Source: Verrucomicrobiales bacterium
Lineage (GTDB): Bacteria > Verrucomicrobiota > Verrucomicrobiia > Limisphaerales > Palsa-1400
Reading direction: 5' to 3'
DNA length: 7,230 nt
Assembly: GCA_028293405.1 (NCBI GenBank)
Contig: JAQGOW010000653.1
Location: 1-7,230 of the forward strand
In this document: positions 1 to 6,422 of the stretch, piece after piece
Position numbering within the stretch: position 1 is the stretch's first letter
Layout: every line of letters begins with the position of its first letter
Notes under the pieces: generated by a model
Told to the model about the DNA's origin: nothing
The model's input: only the letters and a program-made list of their open reading frames with translations
Database searches by the model: none
Translations under genes and position numbers: made by a program

Positions 1-2166
1 CTGCGCGGTCCGTTCCTGCACGCGCTTTTCCAGATCTAAATTCAGCCGTTTGATTTCGGCCTCGGCCGCCTTCAACCCAGACACGTCAACGCCCGCGCCA
101 ATCAGACGCAACTTGCCGTCCAAATGCACCAATTTACCCGTGCAATAGAACGGAATCCGCTCGCCGGTTTTTGTCAGGAGGTTCAATTCGACATCAGCTT
201 CACCAGTGACAAATACCTTGTGAACGCGCTCCGCCACTAACGCCTTCTCTTCCGGTGGCACAAAATCGATGGCTCGCATTTTGCTGATCTCCTGCGCCGA
301 ATAGCCGGTAATCCTTTCGAGGTTTTCGTTCCATCGCAGGTTGAGACCGGTCTCGTCGAGAAGGTAAAAAATCCCTGGCAAGCTGCTAATCAAGCCATCT
401 GAGAAATCACGTTCTTTGAGTATCGCTTCACCCGCAAGTTTGCGCTCAGTCACATCCACGCAAAAACCGACCCACTCTCGAATCTTCCCGTCCTTCTCAC
501 GAACAGGGACGCCGCGATCTGAAACGAATCTCCATTCGCTGTCGGCCCGCCGCAAACGAAACTCCGCATGATAGATATTCCCAGACTTTGTTGCATGGTC
601 CCACAGTTCGGCCACACGCGCCCGATCTCTCGGATACACCGCCGTCAGCCAACCGCGGTCTTTCATCTGCGCATAACTTTGCCCAGTGAACTGACGCCAT
701 GAAGGACTGTCTTCCATTATCCGGCCCTGTTGATCAGCGGTCCAAACCACTTGTGAAGTTGCAACCACCAGCGACCGATACCTCTGCTCACTTTGCTGCA
801 CCACCTTCAACGCAAGGACTCGCTCCGTGATATCGCGGAACGACCAGACCCGTCCGACGACTTTTTCACCCAAATACTGAGGGCACGAATATCGCTCGAA
901 AGTTCGTCCGTCCTTGAACTCAAGCAGGTCCACGCTCTCGCACTCTGGACTTTTATAGACTCTTTCGACCTGCTCACGAAATGCCACCGGGTCTTTAACT
1001 TGATCACCGACCAGGCTGAGCAATCGACCGTCGTCATAAAGCGAAATCAATTCAGCGGGCAAATGCCACAGTTGACCAAACTTACGGTTAACCTGGACAA
1101 GTCTCCGTTCGGTGTCCACGACCAGAATCCCATCGGCGGTCGCGTCGATCGTCGCATGCAGGAGCGACAACGAACGCTGCAGTTTTTGTTGAGTCAGCTT
1201 CCATTCGGTTACGTCTTGGCAACTGCCCACCATTCGCACCGGTTCACCTTTTTCATTTCGGATCACCTCGCCGCACGATCTAAGGATTCGAATCACTCCG
1301 TCTCTTCGAACAATCCGCTCCTCAGTGTTAAAAGCTCCCTCAGTCACCAACGCTCGTTCGACAGCGTGATTGGTTTTTACCCGATCGTCGGGGTGCACAA
1401 AACGCAGGTACGCCTCATACGTGGCGGCAAATTCATGAGGTTTGACGCCGTAGATCCGGTAGAGTTCGTCCGACCACTCCACTGAATTCGTCCGCAAGTC
1501 CCACTCCCAACTGCCCAAGTGCGTAATACGCTGCGCGTCGGCTAATTGTCGTTCGTTTCGTTTAAGTTCGTTCTCAACCCGCGCATGTTCCACCGCTTCG
1601 GCCTGAAGCCGTTTCTTCAACTGATCAAGTTCAACTGATTGACGTTCATGCTCTATGCGGCTCTCGTGATTTTCACGACGCCACTCCAGCAGAACGACCG
1701 CTTCGTGACCAAGCGCACGCAGCATTTTCCGCTGTTCATCTGTGAATTCGTGCGCGTGTTGATCCAGAACATACAGCGCGCCGAGAGGCACTCCTTCGCG
1801 ATTCACCAACGCAATCCCGGCAAAAAAGCGCGCATGCGGTTCGTTTTTGACCAAAGGATTGTCCCGCAACAGCTCGTCTAACTGCGCATCACGAACGACG
1901 CAAAAATTATCACCGTCGTTGGCCTTAATCGCGCGACTGGCAAACGCATGGTCGCGTGGAATCTCGCTCAAAGTGGTCCCGATCTCCGACTTGATCCACT
2001 CACGGTCGCGGTCCACAAATGAAATCACCGAAGTGGGCATGTGGCAGAACTGCGCCGCGAGGGCCGCCAGAGCGTCAAACGACGATTCTGGCGGCGTATC
2101 GAGAATGTCGTACTTCGACAAACTATCGAGTCGTTCCTGTTCGTTGTTATCCACTGACCGAGCCAT
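1..2166 (-). CDS. GAF and multi-PAS sensor protein, probable histidine kinase (C-terminus beyond left edge)
   Basis: The minus strand is open for 722 codons, from ATG at 2166 to the window edge, with no stop. A GAF domain lies at about residues 28-162; it follows the ILDTPPE motif typical of GAF sensor proteins and includes the stretches ISFVDRDREWIKSEIG and RDNPLV. A charged helical linker (about 162-208) follows, then four PAS/PAC repeats at about 209-318, 320-445, 460-572 and 580-692. Several end in DVTE or DITE, the usual PAC ending. The visible end, EIKRLNLDLEKRVQERTAQ, is the coiled coil that in this family normally leads into a HisKA phosphoacceptor helix, so a histidine kinase is the best guess, but no H-box or ATPase is inside the window. 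There is no signal peptide or membrane segment, which suggests a cytoplasmic sensor. The start is supported by AGGGGG seven bases upstream. It is divergent from the cupin gene. A PAS/GAF diguanylate cyclase or a further PAS cannot be excluded. Confidence 0.9.
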   Translation of the reverse strand, partial: MARSVDNNEQERLDSLSKYDILDTPPESSFDALAALAAQFCHMPTSVISFVDRDREWIKSEIGTTLSEIPRDHAFASRAIKANDGDNFCVVRDAQLDELLRDNPLVKNEPHARFFAGIALVNREGVPLGALYVLDQHAHEFTDEQRKMLRALGHEAVVLLEWRRENHESRIEHERQSVELDQLKKRLQAEAVEHARVENELKRNERQLADAQRITHLGSWEWDLRTNSVEWSDELYRIYGVKPHEFAATYEAYLRFVHPDDRVKTNHAVERALVTEGAFNTEERIVRRDGVIRILRSCGEVIRNEKGEPVRMVGSCQDVTEWKLTQQKLQRSLSLLHATIDATADGILVVDTERRLVQVNRKFGQLWHLPAELISLYDDGRLLSLVGDQVKDPVAFREQVERVYKSPECESVDLLEFKDGRTFERYSCPQYLGEKVVGRVWSFRDITERVLALKVVQQSEQRYRSLVVATSQVVWTADQQGRIMEDSPSWRQFTGQSYAQMKDRGWLTAVYPRDRARVAELWDHATKSGNIYHAEFRLRRADSEWRFVSDRGVPVREKDGKIREWVGFCVDVTERKLAGEAILKERDFSDGLISSLPGIFYLLDETGLNLRWNENLERITGYSAQEISKMRAIDFVPPEEKALVAERVHKVFVTGEADVELNLLTKTGERIPFYCTGKLVHLDGKLRLIGAGVDVSGLKAAEAEIKRLNLDLEKRVQERTAQ

Positions 2167-2173
2167 CGCATGT

Positions 2174-2179
2174 CCCCCT
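2174..2179 (-). promoter_or_regulatory. Shine-Dalgarno site of the GAF/PAS sensor gene
   Basis: On the minus strand AGGGGG lies seven bases before ATG 2166. It selects that ATG over the out-of-frame ATG at 2171. No convincing -35/-10 pair was found upstream. Confidence 0.6.
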
Positions 2180-2188
2180 AAGGAAACA

Positions 2189-2240
2189 CTACACGCGAAT
2201 GCAACCCGTGCGCCTCATCCTTTGGTCTAAACTCGTGTAG
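2189..2240. repeat. Inverted repeat in the divergent intergenic region
   Basis: CTACACG (2189-2195) and its exact reverse complement CGTGTAG (2234-2240) are separated by 38 bases in the 140-base spacer between the divergent sensor and cupin genes. This could be a split operator or a coincidence; seven bases is short. The same spacer has a small hairpin, TTTCC-ACC-GGAAA. No clear sigma-70 promoter could be picked in either direction. Confidence 0.3.
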
Positions 2241-2296
2241 GAACAGCCCGCACCACATTTTCCACCGGAAACGTACCGGCGCATCTGTGTTAGATT

Positions 2297-2300
2297 GGAG
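2297..2300 (+). promoter_or_regulatory. Shine-Dalgarno site of the cupin gene
   Basis: GGAG is placed six bases before ATG 2307. It decides the start: the frame is also open from TTG at 2295, but that codon overlaps the GGAG and has no site of its own. Confidence 0.7.
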
Positions 2301-2306
2301 CGGGAT

Positions 2307-2858
2307 ATGAAAACAGCATTAAAACTGCCACCAGCGTTTGCCGAGGTGCTTAACTATCCGCACGTCGAAACCTTCATCTTGCACGACGACGGCAGATTTC
2401 CGAACAGCCGTTTGCCCCTCATCATTTATCGCAACGCACTGAAACAAACCGGTGTTGAAGCCGAGAACGTTTTCAAGAAGCTCTTCAGCGCGAGCGATTG
2501 GGGCAACAACTGGGTCGCGAATGTTTACGATTTTCATCACTATCACAGCACGACCCACGAAGTGCTAGGTGTGTCGGGCGGCGAAGCCAGCCTCCAGTTC
2601 GGCGGGGATAATGGCATCGCCGAACGAATCTCCGCTGGCGACGTCATCATCATCGCCGCCGGAGTCGCCCACAAAAACAACGGCTGCACCCAGGACTTCG
2701 CAGTCGTCGGCGGCTATCCCGAAGGTCGCGATTGGGATCTCAATAAAGGCCTTCCCGGCGAACGTCCGAAAGTCGACGAGAACATCGCCAATCTTCCTCC
2801 GCCAGAATTCGACCCCGTGTATGGGGCCGAAGGACCGCTACTGGATTATTGGAAATAA
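2307..2858 (+). CDS. YjlB-type single-domain cupin protein
   Basis: A 183-residue protein, typical in size for small one-domain cupins. Cupin motif 1 is nearly ideal: H78-Y-H80, four residues, E85, six residues, G92, inside YDFHHYHSTTHEVLGV. Motif 2 is GDVIIIAAGVAH, with G111, G119 and H122; the usual proline is Ala117. His78, His80, Glu85 and His122 are therefore the expected metal ligands. The N-terminal DDGRFPNSRLPLIIY and C-terminal FDPVYGAEGPLLDYW segments resemble, from memory, the YjlB family (COG4297), whose substrate is not established; the assignment is by motif only. No signal peptide is seen, so it is presumably cytoplasmic. The ATG was chosen over TTG 2295 because of the GGAG six bases upstream. 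The TIM-barrel gene follows 43 bases downstream on the same strand, so the two are probably co-transcribed and may act on related sugar-like substrates (inference). Confidence 0.88.
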   Translation: MKTALKLPPAFAEVLNYPHVETFILHDDGRFPNSRLPLIIYRNALKQTGVEAENVFKKLFSASDWGNNWVANVYDFHHYHSTTHEVLGVSGGEASLQFGGDNGIAERISAGDVIIIAAGVAHKNNGCTQDFAVVGGYPEGRDWDLNKGLPGERPKVDENIANLPPPEFDPVYGAEGPLLDYWK

Positions 2859-2891
2859 ATCTGTGTTCCATCCGTGTTTCATCTGTGGCTA
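2859..2891 (+). repeat. Three tandem 11-base ATCTGTG-type units
   Basis: Immediately after the cupin stop codon come three consecutive 11-base units: ATCTGTGTTCC (2859-2869), ATCCGTGTTTC (2870-2880) and ATCTGTGGCTA (2881-2891). They fill most of the 43-base gap before the TIM-barrel ATG. The consensus is AT-C-[TC]-GTG followed by a variable TTYC-like end. The period is close to one helical turn. My recollection is that similar ATCTGTG strings are common between genes in some environmental bacteria, but this was not checked. Function is unknown: a dispersed repeat, a binding array or leader RNA are all possible. Confidence 0.65.
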
Positions 2892-2901
2892 AATTGATTC
2901 C

Positions 2902-3798
2902 ATGATTTTGACCGGTATCGGAGACGAAGCAGGCGCAAAACTCGACGCCCAGATCAACGCCACCAAAGAACTTGGCTGGAAATATATTGAAATGCGGGTC
3001 GTCGAACTCGACGGCTTCCCCAAAGGCAACCTTCACGACATCCCGGACAAAGCTTTCGACATCGTCGCCGGAAAACTACAAGACAACGGCCTCGGCGTTT
3101 ACGCCTTTGGCTCTGCCATCGCCAACTGGGCCAAAAAAATCACCGACCCTTTCGACATTACCGCCTGCGAAGTGAAGCGCTGCATCCCGCGCATGCAAAA
3201 GCTCGGCACCAAATACGTCCGCATCATGAGCTACAAGCCCGGCGACGAAGAAGCCGTTATCCCGCGCGAAGTGTTCAAACGCATTCGTGAAGTGACAAAC
3301 ATGTTCGTCGACAACGGCCTCACACCCGTGCACGAAAACTGCATGAATTACGGTGGCATGAGCTGGCAACACGGCCTTGATCTCCTCGACAAATGCCCTG
3401 GCCTAAAATGGGTTTTTGACACCGGCAATCCGGTCTTCAACGCCGACCGTTCCAAAGCCAAACCCTGGCCGCGCCAAGATGCCTGGGAATTCTGGGAAAA
3501 CATCCGCGACCACGTCGCCCACATTCACGTGAAGGACGCGACCTACGTTCCCGCAAAAAACGATTGCGACTACAACTACCCCGGTGAAGGTCAGGGCCAC
3601 GTGCGCGCAATTTTGAAAGACGCCTTCCAACGCGGCTACGACGCCGGCATCTCCATCGAACCCCACGTCGCCGTCGTATTCCACGACGCCACCGTCAAAG
3701 CTGACGACAAACACGTCTTCGACAGCTACGTCAAATTCGGCCGTCAGTTGGAAAAGATGATCGGCGAAATCAAAGCGGAGTTGAAGATACGTCCTTAA
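2902..3798 (+). CDS. Sugar phosphate isomerase/epimerase-like TIM-barrel protein
   Basis: A 298-residue protein of the xylose isomerase-like TIM barrel superfamily (AP_endonuc_2 fold; relatives include IolE and tagatose 3-epimerase). Candidate divalent-metal ligands appear in the expected order: Glu145 in PVHENC, Asp173 in VFDTGNP, His209 in HIHVKD and Glu253 in SIEPH. In the position three after Asp173, where tagatose epimerase relatives have His, this protein has Asn176. The length is normal and both ends look intact. There is no signal peptide, so it should act in the cytoplasm, probably isomerising, epimerising or dehydrating a sugar or polyol derivative; the substrate cannot be read from sequence. 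ATG 2902 gives a natural N-terminus (MILTGIGDEAG, the first barrel strand), but no Shine-Dalgarno sequence precedes it. It is probably the second gene of an operon with the cupin. A strong stem-loop begins 13 bases after its stop. Confidence 0.9.
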   Translation: MILTGIGDEAGAKLDAQINATKELGWKYIEMRVVELDGFPKGNLHDIPDKAFDIVAGKLQDNGLGVYAFGSAIANWAKKITDPFDITACEVKRCIPRMQKLGTKYVRIMSYKPGDEEAVIPREVFKRIREVTNMFVDNGLTPVHENCMNYGGMSWQHGLDLLDKCPGLKWVFDTGNPVFNADRSKAKPWPRQDAWEFWENIRDHVAHIHVKDATYVPAKNDCDYNYPGEGQGHVRAILKDAFQRGYDAGISIEPHVAVVFHDATVKADDKHVFDSYVKFGRQLEKMIGEIKAELKIRP

Positions 3799-3810
3799 TC
3801 GACGTGCAGA

Positions 3811-3892
3811 TCAAGAGCGGCGATGACGCGCTCCAACCGGATGGGCGTTTTGCCGGTTACGTGCAACACCATCGCTCGCTCTTGAAATTTTT
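3811..3892 (+). terminator. 75-base stem-loop followed by T5, likely terminator of the cupin/TIM-barrel pair
   Basis: The outer arms 3811-3825 and 3870-3885 form 15 base pairs with a single bulged base (T3876): TCAAGAGCG pairs with CGCTCTTGA and GCGATG pairs with CATCGC. Inside, AACCGG (3835-3840) pairs with CCGGTT (3853-3858) around a 12-base loop, and CGCG/CGTG can add four more pairs. TTTTT follows at 3888-3892, three bases after the stem. The position 13 bases past the TIM-barrel stop suits an intrinsic terminator on the plus strand. The structure is longer than an ordinary terminator, so a structured RNA or a dispersed palindromic element is an alternative. Confidence 0.55.
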
Positions 3893-3958
3893 ACCTCAAA
3901 GAACCACACCTCCCACAGAGCGATCACAAGCTGCGCGACCAGCGTCGGCACTGGAGAA

Positions 3959-4030
3959 ATTGGTGCGACGCGGTTTCTTCGGCGCTTCGCCGCTCCGAGA
4001 CCAATCCCGGAGTTTGGAACCAAAGTTCCA
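3959..4030. repeat. Cluster of short inverted repeats after the PAS kinase gene
   Basis: This gene-free segment packs several small stems: ATTGGT (3959-3964) with ACCAAT (4000-4005), enclosing CGGCG-CTT-CGCCG (3980-3992); CTCCG (3993-3997) with CGGAG (4008-4012); and TGGAAC-CAAA-GTTCCA (4015-4030). The last begins five bases beyond the minus-strand stop at 4035 and could help end that transcript, but it has no U-tract. Short frames are open on both strands here, and I do not accept them as genes. A dispersed repeat is possible. Confidence 0.35.
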
Positions 4031-4034
4031 GTCT

Positions 4035-5597
4035 TCATCGTGTCACTGGAAGTTCCCAGGTCTTCGGCAAGGGCGTCATGACCGGCAGATAGATTTTAAA
4101 CGTAGTGCCTTTGCCGATCTCAGTTTGCACATCGATGGCGCCGCCGTGGCTTTGAACGATTCGCAGGCTAATTGCCAGGCCGAGCCCCGATCCTTTCCCG
4201 CGTTCTTTCGTTGTGAAAAACGGATCGAAAATCCGCTGCAAAACTTCCGGTGTCATTCCGAGGCCACTATCCGCAACGCACCACTCGACGTATGGCCCGG
4301 CCTGCGCGTTTGGAATGCTACTCGCCTGCATTTTGCTCAAAATCACATTTCGCGCTGAAATGCCCAATGCTCCGCCGTCCGGCATTGCGTCGCGCGCGTT
4401 CACACACAGATTCATCAACACCTGGTGCAGCTCGGTGGAATTGCCGTGCACGAGCCATAAATTCTCCGGCACGGTTGTGTTCAACTGGATCGATTTAGGA
4501 AAAACTTCCTCGATGATTTGCGCAATCTCCGCAACGAGTTTGTGCGATTGCACGGCGGTCCGCTCAACCTTCGTACCGCGCGTCAGCGAAAGAATATTAT
4601 TCACCAACTCCAATCCACGATTCGCGCTGGCTTCCAATGCATCCAGCTTCGCCAAACCCGCCGCGCTCGAAATCTGCGGTCGCAACGCAGGCCCAATCAT
4701 GGCAATCGGCGATAAGATATTCGTCAAATCATGCGCAATCCCGCTCGCCATCGTCCCGATCATCTCCAATCGTTGCGATTGTGCGGCCTCTTCCTGCAGT
4801 CGACGTTGTTCCGTTACATCTTCCACCAGCGACACCACCCCAACTACCTTTCCATCGGCAGCGAGGATGGGCGTATTGCACCACTCGCAAATAATCACTC
4901 GCCCATCGCGCGTCACGTTTTCGTTCGTGACGGGCCCGGTTTTCGAATCGCCCATCAACCAAACCCCAACCTCCGCCACAAAATCCTGCAACTCATCGGG
5001 AACAACCAGACTTGCGTCCTGCATCATTGCCTCAGCCGCCGAGTACCCGAACATTTTCTCCGCCGCCGGGTTCCATCCGCCGATTCGCAAATTGACGTCC
5101 CACTCGATAATCGCAACCTTCGTTTGTTGCCAATATTGCCGAAGCTTGCATTCGGACTGCCGCAGTGCCTCGGCAGTGCTGATCCGCTCGGTGATGTCCC
5201 GAATACTCAAGACCACCGACTCGCCCTCGGGCAATCTCTTGCCAATAGCCTCAATCTGTTGCCAACGACCGGCGCGATGCCACGCGCGAACCGGAGTCAA
5301 CGGGCCGGTCTTACCAGGATTGGCGAGGATATATTCGAAATCCTTCCGCGCAGCCGCCACATCGTCTGGATTCACAAAGTCAAAAATGCTACGGCGAAGC
5401 ACCTCGTATCGCGCATAGCCGAGCATCCGTTCCACTGACGGGCTGACATAGCAAACCTTGCCCTCCAGGTCAGTCGCGATAATCACGTCTGAAATATTTT
5501 CAATCAGCGCAAAAAATGTTCGATCATCGAAGTGCGCGACCCGCCCTGCTCTTCGCGTGCTGCTCTGCTCACCGTGTGAATTATTTACCATTGTCAT
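4035..5597 (-). CDS. PAS-PAS-HisKA-HATPase sensor histidine kinase
   Basis: A 520-residue protein from ATG 5597; the stop TGA is at 4035-4037. PAS 1 lies at about residues 28-138 (ending SIRDITER) and PAS 2 at about 150-265 (ending VEDVTEQ). The HisKA helix carries the phosphoacceptor His289 in GIAHDLTNIL. The ATPase has its N-box around Asn400 (LMNLCVNARDAM), G1 box DSGLGM at 443-448, F-box IFDPFF at 456-461 and G2 box GSGLGL at 469-474. All catalytic motifs are intact. No membrane helix or signal peptide is seen, so it is a cytoplasmic sensor. It has no receiver domain and no adjacent regulator other than the NarL-type one upstream, whose usual partners are HisKA_3 kinases. The start is uncertain: the frame is open to GTG 5657 (540 residues, no Shine-Dalgarno), with ATG 5612 also possible. 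ATG 5597 was preferred because GGAG lies nine bases upstream. The ligand is unknown. Confidence 0.92.
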   Translation of the reverse strand: MTMVNNSHGEQSSTRRAGRVAHFDDRTFFALIENISDVIIATDLEGKVCYVSPSVERMLGYARYEVLRRSIFDFVNPDDVAAARKDFEYILANPGKTGPLTPVRAWHRAGRWQQIEAIGKRLPEGESVVLSIRDITERISTAEALRQSECKLRQYWQQTKVAIIEWDVNLRIGGWNPAAEKMFGYSAAEAMMQDASLVVPDELQDFVAEVGVWLMGDSKTGPVTNENVTRDGRVIICEWCNTPILAADGKVVGVVSLVEDVTEQRRLQEEAAQSQRLEMIGTMASGIAHDLTNILSPIAMIGPALRPQISSAAGLAKLDALEASANRGLELVNNILSLTRGTKVERTAVQSHKLVAEIAQIIEEVFPKSIQLNTTVPENLWLVHGNSTELHQVLMNLCVNARDAMPDGGALGISARNVILSKMQASSIPNAQAGPYVEWCVADSGLGMTPEVLQRIFDPFFTTKERGKGSGLGLAISLRIVQSHGGAIDVQTEIGKGTTFKIYLPVMTPLPKTWELPVTR

Positions 5598-5731
5598 ACT
5601 GTTCTGCTCCATCTCGCCCGAATTGTTGTTCGAGATTTGTTGTTTATCTGATGTCACAGCTTAGGCGTACGGGGTGGGTCCAGCTATTGAGCCTGAATCT
5701 CGAAGTCCTGTGCGGATGAGATGAAGGGATA

Positions 5732-5750
5732 TGTAAGCCGTCGGCTTACA
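5732..5750. promoter_or_regulatory. Perfect 19-base palindrome between regulator and PAS kinase genes
   Basis: TGTAAGCCG and CGGCTTACA flank a single central base (5741), giving nine perfect pairs. It lies in the spacer between the response regulator stop (5789) and the PAS kinase gene, about 135 bases before ATG 5597 (75 before GTG 5657). Neither strand has a U-tract right after it, which argues against a standard terminator. The symmetry suits a dimeric regulator's operator, possibly the neighbouring LuxR-type protein. A REP-like repeat is the alternative. The rest of this spacer shows no clear promoter. Confidence 0.5.
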
Positions 5751-5788
5751 CGAACGAATGTGTAGCAACTGAGGTAACGAGGCCCTGA

Positions 5789-6421
5789 CTATTCCACGAG
5801 CTTATTGGCGAGCGCATACCGCGTCAGTTCGATATCGCTGCTCATCGCCATCTTCGCAAGCAACCTGCCGTGGTAGGTCCCAACGGTCTTCACACTAATA
5901 GAAAGTTCCGCCGCAATTTCCTTCAGCGTCTTGCCGGCGGCGATCATTCTCATGATCTGAAATTCGCGATTTGAAAGCGAGTGATGCGGCGCAGCATGAC
6001 TCTCCCGATTCAAATCCGCCGCGAGTTGGTCCGCAACAGCCGGGCTGATGTAACGTCCTCCCTCCAACACCTTCTTCACGGCCGCAACGAGTTCGTCCGA
6101 AGCCAACCGCTTACTGACATATCCGGACGCGCCTGCTTTCAACGCCCGCACGGCAAAATCCTGTTCTGGATACATGCTCAAAATCAGCACCGGCAATTTG
6201 GGGCGCGCCTTGCGAATCTCCTCCAACGCCTCCAATCCGCTGCGTCCCTCCATGTTGATATCCAGCAACACCAAATCCCATTTGCTTTTCCAAACGAGTT
6301 CCAGTGCTTGCGTCGCGTTGTCGGCCTCGCCGAACGTCATTGGCCCCAGTTCGTCTTCGAGCGTTTCGCGAAGTCCTTTGCGCATCAGCGCGTGATCATC
6401 TGCTATTAGCACTCGTTTCAT
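5789..6421 (-). CDS. NarL/FixJ-family response regulator (REC plus LuxR-type HTH)
   Basis: A 210-residue protein, the normal length for the family. The receiver domain (about residues 1-118) has the acidic pair Asp8-Asp9, phosphoacceptor Asp54 in LLDINM, Ser82 in the switch position (LILSMYP) and Lys104 in YVSKRLA, so it should be phosphorylatable. The C-terminal LuxR-type helix-turn-helix (about 148-208) reads SNREFQIMRMIAAGKTLKEIA followed by LSISVKTVGTYHGRLLAKM, the DNA recognition part. ATG 6421 comes one base after the stop codon of the HisKA_3 kinase gene (TGA-C-ATG) and has no clear Shine-Dalgarno sequence, so translation is probably coupled to that gene. HisKA_3 kinases and NarL-type regulators are the standard partners, so this is a confident cognate pair. 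It is expected to control transcription as a dimer; its targets are unknown, though the palindrome just downstream is a candidate. Confidence 0.96.
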   Translation of the reverse strand: MKRVLIADDHALMRKGLRETLEDELGPMTFGEADNATQALELVWKSKWDLVLLDINMEGRSGLEALEEIRKARPKLPVLILSMYPEQDFAVRALKAGASGYVSKRLASDELVAAVKKVLEGGRYISPAVADQLAADLNRESHAAPHHSLSNREFQIMRMIAAGKTLKEIAAELSISVKTVGTYHGRLLAKMAMSSDIELTRYALANKLVE

Positions 6422-6422
6422 G

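Noticed and set aside
793..1485. 230-codon plus-strand frame
   Set aside because: It is antisense to the GAF/PAS sensor gene, whose PAS domains continue through this stretch.
3795..3890. Short minus-strand frame reading MVLHVTGKTPIRLERVIAAL and ending at TAA 3795
   Set aside because: It looks protein-like for about 25 residues, but it lies entirely within the stem-loop, is only about 30 codons and has no ribosome site. It is probably a by-product of the palindrome.
3804..4358. 184-codon plus-strand frame after the TIM-barrel gene
   Set aside because: It runs through the stem-loop and repeat cluster and then antisense into the PAS kinase gene. It shows no protein-like pattern and no ribosome site.
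4402..4416. ATCTGTGTGTG string on the minus strand, like the intergenic ATCTGTG units
   Set aside because: It encodes the conserved N-box residues Asn-Leu-Cys-Val-Asn of the PAS kinase, so the match is explained by coding.
4213..5418. 401-codon open frame on the plus strand
   Set aside because: It lies wholly antisense to the PAS kinase, whose motifs are complete. Its translation is rich in Ser, Arg and Cys with no recognisable domain.
5732..5750. Palindrome as an intrinsic terminator of the regulator gene
   Set aside because: On the minus strand it is followed by TATCCCTTC with no run of T, so a rho-independent terminator is poorly supported.
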